Below, piece after piece: positions 29,785-40,452 of a stretch of 64,000 nt of DNA (positions within the stretch are counted from its first letter, which is position 1; every line of letters starts with the position of its first letter). Below the pieces are notes generated by a model. The model was not told the origin of the DNA. It saw nothing but the letters and a program-made list of their open reading frames with translations, and did no database searches. A program made the position numbers and the translations under genes. The DNA comes from an uncultured Pelagibacteraceae bacterium (lineage in GTDB: Bacteria > Pseudomonadota > Alphaproteobacteria > Pelagibacterales > Pelagibacteraceae), in assembly GCA_902569285.1 (NCBI GenBank), contig CACFTS010000001.1, positions 57,705 to 121,704 on the forward strand. The letters run 5' to 3'.

Positions 29785-31028
29785 TGATTTTTTTTATTTA
29801 TCAATTTTTTATTTCAATAATATTATTATTTTCACCTGTAATCATAATTTATAGAATTCTTAAAAATAAAGAAGATAAATTCAGGGTGAAAGAGAAATTT
29901 TGTTTTCCATCAGAAAAAAGAAGTAGAGGAAAACTTGTTTGGTTTCACGGTTCAAGTGTCGGTGAGATAATGAGTATAATTCCGATAATTAAAAAATATG
30001 ATAAAGATAGAACTATTAATAAAATCTTGATTACATCAAGCACTTTAAGTTCTTCTAAAATATTAAAAAAAATAAAATTTAAAAAAACAACACACCAGTT
30101 TTACCCAATAGATCACTTTTTTTTTTCCAATAAATTTTTAGATCATTGGAAACCTAATATTGCAATTTTTTTAGAATCTGAAATTTGGCCAAGCATGTTT
30201 AAATCAATAAATAAAAAAAAAATTCCTTTAATTTTATTAAATGCCAGAATTACTAAAAAAACTTATAATCGTTGGTTTAAAATAAAAAAATTTTCAAACT
30301 CAATCTTTAGTTTAATCAATAAAGCTTATTCACAAAATTCAGAAACGAATTATTATTTAAAAAAACTAAATGTAAAAAGTATTAAATCTATAGGAAATTT
30401 AAAATTTATTGAAAATGATAACTTTGAAACTAATCAAGCTGATAAAAAACTATTTTCACAATTTAAAAGATATAAAACTTTTATTGCTGCAAGCACACAT
30501 GACACAGAGGAATTATTTGCTGCAAAAACACATATTTTTTTAAAGAAAAAAAATAAAAATATAATTACAATAATTATACCAAGACATGTTAGCAGAGTTA
30601 ACCAAATTATATCTCAAATTAACGAACTTGGACTAAATGTTATTTCTCGTAGCTCTAACAAAAAAAAATTAAAAAATATTGATATATTTGTTGTTGATAC
30701 TTTTGGAGAGTCTAAAAAATTTTACAAATTCGCAACAACAGTTTTTTTAGGTGGTTCAATTATAAAAAGAGGAGGCCAAAATCCGTTGGAACCTGCTCGA
30801 TTTGGTACAAAAATATTACACGGACCAAATATAGACAACTTTAAGGATGTTTATAAATATCTTAACCGATTAAAAATATCATCAAAAGTAAATTCTCCTC
30901 AGGAATGTGCAAATTCAATAATTTTTAGAAAAAACATGAAAAAAGCAAAAAAAATGAAATATCTTGGTACAACAATACTAAAAAAAACCTTAAATGAGTT
31001 AGATAAATCAATTCATAATGAAATTTAA
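29784..31028 (+). CDS. waaA: 3-deoxy-D-manno-octulosonic acid transferase
   Basis: WFHGSSVGEIMS, FLESEIWPSMF, GGSIIKRGGQNPLEPA. Confidence 0.93.
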   Translation: MIFFIYQFFISIILLFSPVIIIYRILKNKEDKFRVKEKFCFPSEKRSRGKLVWFHGSSVGEIMSIIPIIKKYDKDRTINKILITSSTLSSSKILKKIKFKKTTHQFYPIDHFFFSNKFLDHWKPNIAIFLESEIWPSMFKSINKKKIPLILLNARITKKTYNRWFKIKKFSNSIFSLINKAYSQNSETNYYLKKLNVKSIKSIGNLKFIENDNFETNQADKKLFSQFKRYKTFIAASTHDTEELFAAKTHIFLKKKNKNIITIIIPRHVSRVNQIISQINELGLNVISRSSNKKKLKNIDIFVVDTFGESKKFYKFATTVFLGGSIIKRGGQNPLEPARFGTKILHGPNIDNFKDVYKYLNRLKISSKVNSPQECANSIIFRKNMKKAKKMKYLGTTILKKTLNELDKSIHNEI

Positions 31029-31953
31029 AAAACCCAAATTTTGGGATTATAAAAAACCTAATATCATTTCTTATTTACTTTTGCCTATTTCTGTATTGCT
31101 CCAGATAGCTAAATTTATAAAAAATGTAACAATTAAAAAAAAGAAATTTCAATCAATCAAAACTATCTGTATAGGAAACATTTATCTGGGAGGAACAGGT
31201 AAAACATCTTTGAGTTTAAAAATTAATAAAATTTTGAAAGACAAAATAAAGTCATGTTTTGTAAAAAAATATTATTCAAATCAAATTGATGAGCAAAAAA
31301 TATTAGAAAAAAATGGAAAACTTTTTAAATCTAAAAATAGATCTGAGTCTATCAAGCAAGCTATCAATGAAGATTTTAAAGTTGCAATTTTTGACGATGG
31401 ATTACAAGATCCTTCAATTAATTATGATTATAATATTGTTTGTTTTAATACAAATAATTGGATCGGTAATGGTCAAACTATTCCATCTGGACCACTAAGA
31501 GAAAATATTAAAAATTTGAAAAAATATAAAAATGTTTTTTTAAATGGAAATAAAGAAAATATTGAAAATATTAAAAAATATATTCATGAAATTGATCCTA
31601 ACATTAATATTTATCAAGGTGAATATATTCCATTGAATATTAATGAATTTGATAAAAAAAATAAATATTTAGTTTTTTCAGGAATAGGTAATCACAAGAC
31701 TTTTATATCCATGTTGAAAATTAATGATATAAATGTAGTCAAAGATATAGAATTTCCTGACCATTATAAGTATTCTACAAAAGAAATTGACAATATAATT
31801 TCAATTTCCAAAAAATTGGATTGTAAAATAATTACTACTGAGAAAGATTACATGAGATTAAATAATAACAATGAAATTAATTATATTAAATCTGAATTAG
31901 AAATAATTAATGAAGAAACTTTCTTAAACAATATTTCAAAAATTTATGATTAA
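31018..31953 (+). CDS. lpxK: Tetraacyldisaccharide 4'-kinase
   Basis: IGNIYLGGTGKTSLS, FDDGLQD, TTEKDYMRL. Confidence 0.93.
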   Translation: MKFKKPKFWDYKKPNIISYLLLPISVLLQIAKFIKNVTIKKKKFQSIKTICIGNIYLGGTGKTSLSLKINKILKDKIKSCFVKKYYSNQIDEQKILEKNGKLFKSKNRSESIKQAINEDFKVAIFDDGLQDPSINYDYNIVCFNTNNWIGNGQTIPSGPLRENIKNLKKYKNVFLNGNKENIENIKKYIHEIDPNINIYQGEYIPLNINEFDKKNKYLVFSGIGNHKTFISMLKINDINVVKDIEFPDHYKYSTKEIDNIISISKKLDCKIITTEKDYMRLNNNNEINYIKSELEIINEETFLNNISKIYD

Positions 31954-32806
31954 TATAAAATATTTTCTTCAATTTATTATTATTGTTTTTTTATTTTTAA
32001 TTTTCAAAATTTTAGGCGTAAGATTTTCTTCTTTTCTTGGTGGTAAATTGCTCCAAATAATCGGTCCAGCTTTTAGATCAAAAGAAATTATAAATAATAA
32101 TATTAAAAGAGCATTTCCAGATTTAAATTCTAAAGAAATAAAAAAAATTAAATCTTCCATGTGGAATAATTATGGAAGAGTTTTTGCAGAATATATTTAT
32201 ATGAAAAATTTTAGACACGGTAATCTAAGTAAAAATATTAGTATTGAAGGTGAGGATATACTTACAAATATAAAAAAACAAAATCAAAAAGTTATCTTTA
32301 TCTCAGGTCATTTTAGTAACTTTGAATTAATGGCAATGCAAATTGACAAATTAGATCTAAAAATTGGAGCAATATACAGACCATTAAATAACATTTTCTT
32401 AAATAAAATAATGGAAAGAATAAGAAAAAAATATATTTGTAAAAATCAAATTAAAAAAGGCATCGGAGGTTTAAAAGAATTAATAAAACTGAATAATGAA
32501 GGATACTCAACAGCTTTAATGATAGATCAAAGAGTTTCACAAGGTATTAAATCAAATTTTTTTAATGAAGAAGCGTTTACCACTACAGTACCAGCACAAT
32601 TGGTAAAAAAGTTTAATATACCCGTTGTTCCTATTTTTATTGAACGATACGAAGGTATAAAATTTAAAATGAAAGTTTTTAAGCCAGTTCATTTTTCAGT
32701 TGAAGACACGATTGAAAACATTACTGCTGACTTAAATAAAATTCTCGAAAAAATGATACTTGATAACCCTAATAATTGGATTTGGTCTCACAATCGTTGG
32801 AAATAA
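31946..32806 (+). CDS. lpxL: Lipid A biosynthesis lauroyl acyltransferase (LpxL/HtrB family)
   Basis: SGHFSNFELMA, GAIYRPLNN, IDQRVSQG, WIWSHNRWK. Confidence 0.9.
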   Translation: MINIKYFLQFIIIVFLFLIFKILGVRFSSFLGGKLLQIIGPAFRSKEIINNNIKRAFPDLNSKEIKKIKSSMWNNYGRVFAEYIYMKNFRHGNLSKNISIEGEDILTNIKKQNQKVIFISGHFSNFELMAMQIDKLDLKIGAIYRPLNNIFLNKIMERIRKKYICKNQIKKGIGGLKELIKLNNEGYSTALMIDQRVSQGIKSNFFNEEAFTTTVPAQLVKKFNIPVVPIFIERYEGIKFKMKVFKPVHFSVEDTIENITADLNKILEKMILDNPNNWIWSHNRWK

Positions 32807-32808
32807 AG

Positions 32809-33006
32809 CTATTTTTCATCTAATTCCTCTTTTTTTTTAAAAGCTTCAACATAGGAATAATAAGGTTCTTGAAGTTCTACATTCCAATAAGTTAAATTTT
32901 CAAGACTGATTGGCTTGCCAGAAACAGCACAAATTACATGATCGCCTGGTTCAATAACCTGAAAATTATTTGGTAAATATTTTATTTTTGCTAATTTTTT
33001 ATTCAT
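32809..33006 (-). CDS. DUF2093-like small protein
   Basis: 65 aa; GDHVICAVSGKPISLENLTYWNVELQEPY. Confidence 0.75.
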   Translation of the reverse strand: MNKKLAKIKYLPNNFQVIEPGDHVICAVSGKPISLENLTYWNVELQEPYYSYVEAFKKKEELDEK

Positions 33007-33027
33007 TTTTAGTTTATATGTTTATAC

Positions 33028-34293
33028 ATGATTGTTGGGGTTATAGGAAGTGGTGGAAGAGAACATGCAATTTGTCATGCTTTAAATAAGTCAAAAAAAA
33101 TTGATAAAATTTATTGTTTTCCTGGAAACGCTGGCACTGCTGAATTAGCTGAAAATATCAATTTAGATTTAAATAATTTTGAAAATATTAAAGATTTTAT
33201 TTTAAATAAAAAAATTGAACTCGTTGTTATTGGTCCAGAAAAACCTTTAGTTGATGGTTTGACAGATTATTTAGAAAATTATGATATCAAAGTGTTTGGA
33301 CCAAGTAAGGTAGCTGCTCAATTAGAGGGTTCAAAAATTTTTACAAAAAATATATGTAAAAAATACAACATACCTACTGCAAATTTTGGTGTATTTAATG
33401 ATATAATTGAAGCCAAAAAATTTTTAGACAATTCAAATTTTCCAATAGTTATAAAAGCAGATAACCTAGCAGCTGGTAAAGGAGTTTATATTTGTGAAAA
33501 TAAACAAGAGTCTATTCAGGCTGTAAAAGAAATATTTGAGGGGAAATTTGGTGAAGCAAAAAATGTTTTAATTGAAGAATTTTTAAAAGGTGAAGAAATG
33601 AGTTTCTTTATTATAAGTGATGGTATTACTTTTAAAAATTTTGGTACCGCTCAAGATCATAAAAGAGTTTTAGAGGGCGATAAAGGAAAAAACACTGGTG
33701 GAATGGGTGCATATTCTCCGTCAAGATTAATCAATAATGAATTAGAAAAAAAGATTCTAGATAAAATTATAAACCCCACTTTAAAAGCTATAAAAGATTT
33801 AAAAAAAACTTATAAAGGATTTTTATATGCAGGACTAATGATAACTAATAATGAACCCTTTTTAATTGAATATAACGTAAGAATGGGTGATCCTGAATGT
33901 CAAACTATTCTTCCAAAACTAAATACGGATTTTTGTGAAGTTATAAGTTCATGTTGTGAAGGAAAATTAAAAGAAGTAAAAATTGATTGGAATGACAAAA
34001 AAAGCCTGTGTGTTGTATTATGTTCAAATGGTTATCCACAAGCCTATAAAAAAAATGTTGAGATTAAAAATATTAATAAAATTAAATTAAAAAAAGATGA
34101 TCATTTATTTCATGCAGGTACTACTAAGAAGGATGATAATATTATAGCTATAGGTGGACGTGTTTTAAATTTTGTTTCTTTATCAGATAATTTTGAGGAA
34201 GCTAGAGAAGGCATTCACCAACATATTAACAATCTGAATTGGTCAAATGGTTTTTGCAGAAAAGATATTGGTTATAAAGTTATTGTAAAATGA
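33028..34293 (+). CDS. purD: Phosphoribosylamine-glycine ligase
   Basis: VIGSGGREHAI, VIGPEKPLVDGL, GGMGAYSPS, EYNVRMGDPECQ. Confidence 0.97.
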   Translation: MIVGVIGSGGREHAICHALNKSKKIDKIYCFPGNAGTAELAENINLDLNNFENIKDFILNKKIELVVIGPEKPLVDGLTDYLENYDIKVFGPSKVAAQLEGSKIFTKNICKKYNIPTANFGVFNDIIEAKKFLDNSNFPIVIKADNLAAGKGVYICENKQESIQAVKEIFEGKFGEAKNVLIEEFLKGEEMSFFIISDGITFKNFGTAQDHKRVLEGDKGKNTGGMGAYSPSRLINNELEKKILDKIINPTLKAIKDLKKTYKGFLYAGLMITNNEPFLIEYNVRMGDPECQTILPKLNTDFCEVISSCCEGKLKEVKIDWNDKKSLCVVLCSNGYPQAYKKNVEIKNINKIKLKKDDHLFHAGTTKKDDNIIAIGGRVLNFVSLSDNFEEAREGIHQHINNLNWSNGFCRKDIGYKVIVK

Positions 34294-34853
34294 GAATTAT
34301 TGGCGGGAAATTTAAGGGTAAAAAAATTTTACAACCAAAAAATAAGCAAACAAGACCTTTAAAAGATTTAACTAAAGAGTCTATTTTTAATATCCTTAAC
34401 CACTCGAATAAATTTAAAATTAGTATTGAAAATTCAATAGTTTTAGATTTATTTTCAGGTGTTGGCTCATTTGGTTTAGAATGTCTATCAAGGGGAGCTA
34501 GACATGTTACTTTCGTTGAAAATTATAGTGGTGTTTTACCAATATTAAAAAATAATTTAAATAATTTAAATATCAGTGAAAAATTTGAGATAGTTGAAAA
34601 AAATTTAATGTCAAATTTTCCTATTAAAAAAATTCATCAAAAATTTAACATTATTTTTTTAGATCCACCATATAAAGAAAAAAGATTACCAAATATTATT
34701 GACGATATTTTTCAAAAAAAAATTCTAAATAAAAATGGAGTTATTGTTATTCATAGACATAAAAAAGAAAACGATGAATTCTCTAAAAATTTTAAAATTC
34801 TAGATGAAAAAAAATATGGAATATCCAAAATTTTATTTGGTACTCTAAAATAA
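34290..34853 (+). CDS. rsmD: 16S rRNA (guanine-966-N2)-methyltransferase
   Basis: RIIGGKFKGKKI, TRPLKDLTKESIFNIL, LDLFSGVGSFGLECLSRGA, LDPPY. Confidence 0.93.
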   Translation: MRIIGGKFKGKKILQPKNKQTRPLKDLTKESIFNILNHSNKFKISIENSIVLDLFSGVGSFGLECLSRGARHVTFVENYSGVLPILKNNLNNLNISEKFEIVEKNLMSNFPIKKIHQKFNIIFLDPPYKEKRLPNIIDDIFQKKILNKNGVIVIHRHKKENDEFSKNFKILDEKKYGISKILFGTLK

Positions 34854-35999
34854 AATTTTCTTTGTTTCTTTTTTAATTAATTCAACAGCTGGTTGATTAT
34901 AAGGGTCTATTTTCAAAGCTTTTCCAATTAAAATTGTTTCTAAAATAAAAAAACAAAATAATTCACCTAAAGTTTTTTCGTCTCTTTTTTTAATCTCGAA
35001 ACTTCTAAAAGGTATATTTCTTTTTCTAAAAACATTTTCGGTGGCTTTTTTTTGTGCGAAAGTAATGTCTTTTACATTCTTATTTTTGAGAAAATTTTGT
35101 GGAGGCAAAATAACACTATTTTTAATTTTTGTGGAATTATTTTCATGAACATAAAAAAAAGTATAAAAGTTATTTTTAAAACCATCTAAATAAAGCTGCA
35201 TAACGCTGTGATTATCTCTAGGCATATTTGAGATGATTGGCAATAAACCTTTTTTATTTTTACCTAAACTTTCTGCTATTAATTGTTGATACCAAGAAAA
35301 TAGATTTTTAGATTTTTCGTCATAATTAATAATAATTGAATTAAATTTCTTTTTTCCAACTAAATAAATAGTGGAACTCACATTAGATACTAAAGCATTT
35401 AAATAATTTTTATTTTTAATTAAATTATTTAGCTGTCTAAAATTTTTTGAATTGAGTCCCATTAATTCTGCGGGCAACATTCCTGTTTCTGATAAAACTG
35501 AATATCTGCCTCCAATAAAGTTATTATGACAAACGATTTCTGCTTTTAACTTTTGAGCTAATAAATTTAAGTAATTTTTTTTATTTTCCGTGATAAAAAT
35601 ATTTTTATCTCGTTTATTAATAAAGATATTTGAATTAACTATTGTCTCTAAAGTATTCCCTGATTTAGAGACTATCAAATTTAAATATCTTTTACTCTCA
35701 GTTTTTTTATTCTCTAATGTTAGGTTGTCTAAGAATAATAAATTTTTCTTAATCTTGTGTCTTAAAAAACTATAAATAGCTTTGGTCCCTAATGATGACC
35801 CACCAATTCCAATTATTCGTACATCTTTAAATTTTCTGTATAATTTTAAATTTCTAATTTTAAACTGATCTTTATAATTTTTATGTAAAGATTGTAATAT
35901 ATTATTGTGTTCTCCAATTAAATCTTTAAGATTTTTTATTATCTTTGAATTTTTTTTCTTAACTTTAAAATTTTTAAAAAAAATTCCAGATGTAATCAT
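34845..35999 (-). CDS. pgi: Glucose-6-phosphate isomerase (short form)
   Basis: GIGGSSLGTKAIYSFL, VSKSGNTLET, GGRYSVLSETGMLPA, DPYNQPAVELIK. Confidence 0.88.
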   Translation of the reverse strand: MITSGIFFKNFKVKKKNSKIIKNLKDLIGEHNNILQSLHKNYKDQFKIRNLKLYRKFKDVRIIGIGGSSLGTKAIYSFLRHKIKKNLLFLDNLTLENKKTESKRYLNLIVSKSGNTLETIVNSNIFINKRDKNIFITENKKNYLNLLAQKLKAEIVCHNNFIGGRYSVLSETGMLPAELMGLNSKNFRQLNNLIKNKNYLNALVSNVSSTIYLVGKKKFNSIIINYDEKSKNLFSWYQQLIAESLGKNKKGLLPIISNMPRDNHSVMQLYLDGFKNNFYTFFYVHENNSTKIKNSVILPPQNFLKNKNVKDITFAQKKATENVFRKRNIPFRSFEIKKRDEKTLGELFCFFILETILIGKALKIDPYNQPAVELIKKETKKILF

Positions 36000-36319
36000 T
36001 AATTATTTTTAATTTTTTCTAAAATTGAATTTTCAAAATTTGTGTTTTGATTTGAAATATTTTCAGTTGAAGAATTTTCATTATTAGTAATTAATTTTTT
36101 AATATCAGTTTCTTCATTATTTTCTGACTTTTGATTATTATCTGGTATAGGCAATTCATTAAATTCAGGTGGCATAATTAATGGTGATTTTTTTTCAACC
36201 AAAAATTCGTCAGTACTTTTTTTTTTTTTATTTGTAAAACCTTCTTTAAATGTTGTACAAGAATTAAAAATTAAAATAGAGATTAAAAGAATTAATAATA
36301 TATTAATTTTTTTCATCAA
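35999..36319 (-). CDS. Putative small lipoprotein
   Basis: Lipobox-like IFNSC after a hydrophobic N-terminus; Asn/Glu-rich tail. Confidence 0.6.
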   Translation of the reverse strand: MMKKINILLILLISILIFNSCTTFKEGFTNKKKKSTDEFLVEKKSPLIMPPEFNELPIPDNNQKSENNEETDIKKLITNNENSSTENISNQNTNFENSILEKIKNN

Positions 36320-36806
36320 TTTTACCCTTTTGATTGTTAATTAATTCTAAAGTAATCAAAAATAATACTCCTAATGAAATGAATATATCTGATACATTAA
36401 AAATAAACCAATGAAAATTTCCAATATGAAAATCTATAAAATCCGGAACAGCTTTAAAAAAAATTCGATCATATAAATTCCCTAAAGCACCTCCAAATAT
36501 CATCAAAAAGGAATATTTTTTTAAACCCTTGCTTCTCAAAAGCATAAAAAAAATTACTATAATTATAATTATAATTATAATTGTCAAAAAATTGTAAAAA
36601 TGACTTTCACCAAACGAAAACAAACCAAAAGCTATACCTTCATTCCATATCAAACTTATATTCAAAAATTTAGATGTAAACAAATCTGCTGAAATATTTT
36701 TTTCATTTTGAGAAATGACATAAAATTTAGAAACTCTATCAAGAAAAAAAATAAATATAATTAAAAAAAAATTGGTAAAAAAATTTTTATTAAAATAATT
36801 TACCAT
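36303..36806 (-). CDS. lspA: Lipoprotein signal peptidase (signal peptidase II)
   Basis: GGALGNLYDRIFFKAVPDFIDFHIGNFHWFIFNVSDIFISLG catalytic motifs. Confidence 0.95.
   Translation of the reverse strand: MVNYFNKNFFTNFFLIIFIFFLDRVSKFYVISQNEKNISADLFTSKFLNISLIWNEGIAFGLFSFGESHFYNFLTIIIIIIIIVIFFMLLRSKGLKKYSFLMIFGGALGNLYDRIFFKAVPDFIDFHIGNFHWFIFNVSDIFISLGVLFLITLELINNQKGKIDEKN
36559..36582. repeat. Hexanucleotide microsatellite (ATAATT)x4 inside lspA
   Basis: Four exact consecutive ATAATT copies; encodes a poly-Ile TM segment on the minus strand. Confidence 0.9.
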
Positions 36807-39523
36807 TATTTTGAATGTCTTTTACAAGGTTCAACACTTATTTTCCAACATACTGGACATTTGTCTCCTAGTGCTTTTTTGGTCTCAACACTAATATCTG
36901 ATTGATCATCAAAGCTTATGTCGGTTTTAGAAGTAATACATAGTTCTGATAAATCTATATTTGTTATAATTTCTTTGTACTTACTATTAAGTTTTATTTT
37001 TAGTTCTGCTTCTAAACTTGAACCTATTTCTTTGCTCGCTCTTTTTTCTTCAATACTAATATTACAAACATCTCTGATTTTGATTAGTTCAGACCATTTT
37101 TTAGCAAGTTCATCATTTTCAAAATTTTGAGGAAAAGTTAAAAACTTTTCTAAATGAATACTTTTATTTTTTTTTGATATTAATTGATAAATTTCTTCAG
37201 TAGTAAATGAGAGTATTGGTGCAAACCATTTAAGTAATGAATTTAATAATATATTTAAAAAAACTATACAGGAATTTCTTTTATCTGAATTTATGGGGTC
37301 ACAATATAAAGCATCTTTTCGTATATCAAAATAAAATGCTGATAAATCTACTGTGCAAAAATTTAGTAATTCTTTATAAAGATTATGAAAATCATAATTT
37401 TGAAAATATCTCATGAACCTACTATTCAAAGAATAAATTCTATTCAACATAAATATTTCAAGTTCAGGCAAATCTTTTAATTCTAATTTTTCTAGGTCAA
37501 TATCTTCATATTTATCATTAAGGTTTCCTAATAAATATCTAAATGTATTTCTTATTTTACGATAAGATTCAGAGTGTTGGTCTAAAATAGAATAATCTAT
37601 TCTTAAATCTTCTGCATAATTAGATGAGGCTACCCAAATTCTTAAAATATCTGCTCCATATTTTTTTAAAATATCTTCTGGTGCAATTACATTTCCTGAA
37701 GATTTTGACATTTTAAGACCTTTGCCATCCACAACAAAACCGTGAGATAAAATAGACTCGAATGGAGCTTTGCCTCTTGTTCCACAGGACTCTAATAAAG
37801 ATGAATGAAACCATCCTCTATGCTGATCTGAACCTTCAAGATACATTGAAGCGGGCCATTTAAGATCTTTTCTTGATTCTAAAACAAAAGAGTGTGTAGA
37901 TCCACTATCAAACCATACTTCAACAATATCACTAAGTTTTTCAAAATCTTGGACTCTATATTTGCTACCAAGAAACTTTTGAGGATCATCAGAAAACCAA
38001 CAGTCTGAACCTTCTTTTTCATAAATCTTAGCTATATTTTCAAATACCTCATCGTCTACTAAAACTTTATTAGTTTTTTTATTTATAAAAATAGGTAATG
38101 GAACTCCCCAGACTCTTTGTCTTGATACACACCAATCGGGCCTTGTTTCTATCATTGACCTTAATCTTTCTTTACCTTTGCTAGGATAAAATCTTGTCTC
38201 ATCTATAGCCTTTAAAGCTTTACTTCTAAGTTTCTGACTCTCCATTGAGATAAACCATTGTGGAGTTGCTCTATGGACTAATGGAGCTTTTGATCTCCAA
38301 GAATGAGGGTAAGAATGTACCAATTCTCCATTTGACAAAAGTTTTTTTTGTTCTTTTAATTTTTCAATTACAATAGAATTAGATTTAAAGATATGCAGTC
38401 CTTCAAATAAAATTACATTATTTGTATATTTTCCATCTCCATCTACTGTCTCAATTGCTTTAATTCCATTATTTAAACAAAGATTAAAATCATCTGGACC
38501 ATGACTTGGGGCACAATGGACAATACCAGTTCCTTGTTCAGTGGTAACAAAACGCGCTTCTAACATTGGAATATCATAATCATACCCCAAACTAAAAAAA
38601 GGATGATTACAAATAGTCCCTTTAAAATCTTTACCCTTAAATTTTTTTAAATTTTTAAAGTCTTTAATTCCACAGTCTTTAATTATAGATTTTAATAAAG
38701 CTTCTGCTAAAACAATTTTTTTATTTTGGAAATCACCTTTATCATTTATTTGAATTATTAAATAATCTAAACTTTCATTATAAGCCAAAGCTCTATTAGC
38801 GGGAATTGTCCATGGAGTTGTAGTCCAAATAATAATGTCACTATCATTAAGTTCTTTAATTTTTGAAGATTTAACTGAAAAGGATGCATAGATAGTATCT
38901 GATTTATGATCTCGGTATTCTACCTCTGCATCAGCTAAAGCTGTTTTTTCTACAGTTGACCATAATACAGGTTTAAATCCTCTATAAAGACTTCCTTCTT
39001 TTAAAAATTTTCCAAGTTCTCTTACAATTTGCGCCTCAGCATCATAACTCATTGTTGAATAATAATTTTCCCAGTCTCCTACAACTCCTAGCCTTTTAAA
39101 TTGATCTTTATGAACTTTGATCCACTTTTCAGCAAAAGCTCGACATTCTTTTCTAAATTCAACAATAGGAACTTCATTTTTATTTTTTTTATTTTTTTTA
39201 TATTGTTCTTCTATTTTCCATTCAATTGGTAAGCCATGACAATCCCAACCTGGAACATAGACGGAGTCTTTACCATCCATTTGATGAAATTTAACAATAA
39301 TATCTTTTAGAATTTTATTTAAAGCAGTTCCCATATGAATATTTCCATTCGCGTATGGAGGGCCATCATGGAGTACAAATTTTTCTTTTCCTTTTCTTGA
39401 GTTTCTTAATTCCTTATATAGATTTATTTTTTTCCAAAACTCTAATATTTTTAGTTCTCTTATGGGCAGGTTTGCCTTCATTGAAAAAGTTGTTTTTGGA
39501 AGATTAATTTGGATTTTATTCAT
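36806..39523 (-). CDS. ileS: Isoleucyl-tRNA synthetase
   Basis: DGPPYANGNIHMGTALNK, KMSKSSGN, C-terminal CPVCW...C zinc site. Confidence 0.97.
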   Translation of the reverse strand: MNKIQINLPKTTFSMKANLPIRELKILEFWKKINLYKELRNSRKGKEKFVLHDGPPYANGNIHMGTALNKILKDIIVKFHQMDGKDSVYVPGWDCHGLPIEWKIEEQYKKNKKNKNEVPIVEFRKECRAFAEKWIKVHKDQFKRLGVVGDWENYYSTMSYDAEAQIVRELGKFLKEGSLYRGFKPVLWSTVEKTALADAEVEYRDHKSDTIYASFSVKSSKIKELNDSDIIIWTTTPWTIPANRALAYNESLDYLIIQINDKGDFQNKKIVLAEALLKSIIKDCGIKDFKNLKKFKGKDFKGTICNHPFFSLGYDYDIPMLEARFVTTEQGTGIVHCAPSHGPDDFNLCLNNGIKAIETVDGDGKYTNNVILFEGLHIFKSNSIVIEKLKEQKKLLSNGELVHSYPHSWRSKAPLVHRATPQWFISMESQKLRSKALKAIDETRFYPSKGKERLRSMIETRPDWCVSRQRVWGVPLPIFINKKTNKVLVDDEVFENIAKIYEKEGSDCWFSDDPQKFLGSKYRVQDFEKLSDIVEVWFDSGSTHSFVLESRKDLKWPASMYLEGSDQHRGWFHSSLLESCGTRGKAPFESILSHGFVVDGKGLKMSKSSGNVIAPEDILKKYGADILRIWVASSNYAEDLRIDYSILDQHSESYRKIRNTFRYLLGNLNDKYEDIDLEKLELKDLPELEIFMLNRIYSLNSRFMRYFQNYDFHNLYKELLNFCTVDLSAFYFDIRKDALYCDPINSDKRNSCIVFLNILLNSLLKWFAPILSFTTEEIYQLISKKNKSIHLEKFLTFPQNFENDELAKKWSELIKIRDVCNISIEEKRASKEIGSSLEAELKIKLNSKYKEIITNIDLSELCITSKTDISFDDQSDISVETKKALGDKCPVCWKISVEPCKRHSK

Positions 39524-40452
39524 TTTGTTTTTTTTGCAATTAACAAGTCAGTTTTAATTTGTTTTTTTAATTGATCTACATTTTTGAATTTTTTTTCTTT
39601 TCTAATAAATTTCAAAAATTCTACTGTTAAATACTTATTATATAGATTTCCAGAAAAATTAAATAAATGAACCTCTAATAATATTTTTTTTCCATTAAAT
39701 GTTGGTCGATATCCTAAATTTGCAATTCCTTTTATATAATTCAACCCTTTTTGTCTTTTAATCCTAATAGCATACACTCCTGGTTTTGCTAAAATATAAT
39801 CTTTAATATCAATATTTGCAGTTGGAAAACCAATTTTTTTTCCTAATTGTCTTCCTTTTTGTACTTTGCCAATAATAGACCATTTTCTATTTAAAAGATT
39901 ATTTGCTTTATCTAATTTACCACTTTGTAAATAATTTCTAATTAAAGAAGATGAGATTATTTTTTTTTTAATCAATAATGGTTTTGGTTTAATTATTTTG
40001 TAATTACATACACTTTCATATTTAATTAATTGTTTAACGTCTCCTTCTCTTTTATTACCAAATCTAAAATTATTGCTAACAAATATAAATTTTGCATTTA
40101 GTTTTTTTTCCAATATTTCTTTAATAAAATCAATTGATTTAATTTTAGAAAATTCTTTATTAAATTTTTTTATAATTATAAAATCAACATTAAATTTATT
40201 TAAAATACTTATTTTTTGCTGTTGATTAGAAATTCTGAAATTTTTAATATTATTATTAAAATACATTTTTGGCATTGGTTCAAAAGTAAGAACTCCAACT
40301 TTTAAAGAGTATTTTTTTTTGTAACTTTTGGCTAAAGTAAATAATTTTTGATGTCCCAAATGAAACCCATCAAAATTGCCAATTAAAATTATAGAGCCCT
40401 TGTGCTGAATTTTTATATTAAAATTTTTATATAAATTAATTGATTTTACCAT
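39520..40452 (-). CDS. ribF: Bifunctional riboflavin kinase/FAD synthetase
   Basis: GNFDGFHLGHQKLF, FRFGNKREGD, GFPTANI, KPGVYAIRI. Confidence 0.93.
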   Translation of the reverse strand: MVKSINLYKNFNIKIQHKGSIILIGNFDGFHLGHQKLFTLAKSYKKKYSLKVGVLTFEPMPKMYFNNNIKNFRISNQQQKISILNKFNVDFIIIKKFNKEFSKIKSIDFIKEILEKKLNAKFIFVSNNFRFGNKREGDVKQLIKYESVCNYKIIKPKPLLIKKKIISSSLIRNYLQSGKLDKANNLLNRKWSIIGKVQKGRQLGKKIGFPTANIDIKDYILAKPGVYAIRIKRQKGLNYIKGIANLGYRPTFNGKKILLEVHLFNFSGNLYNKYLTVEFLKFIRKEKKFKNVDQLKKQIKTDLLIAKKTK

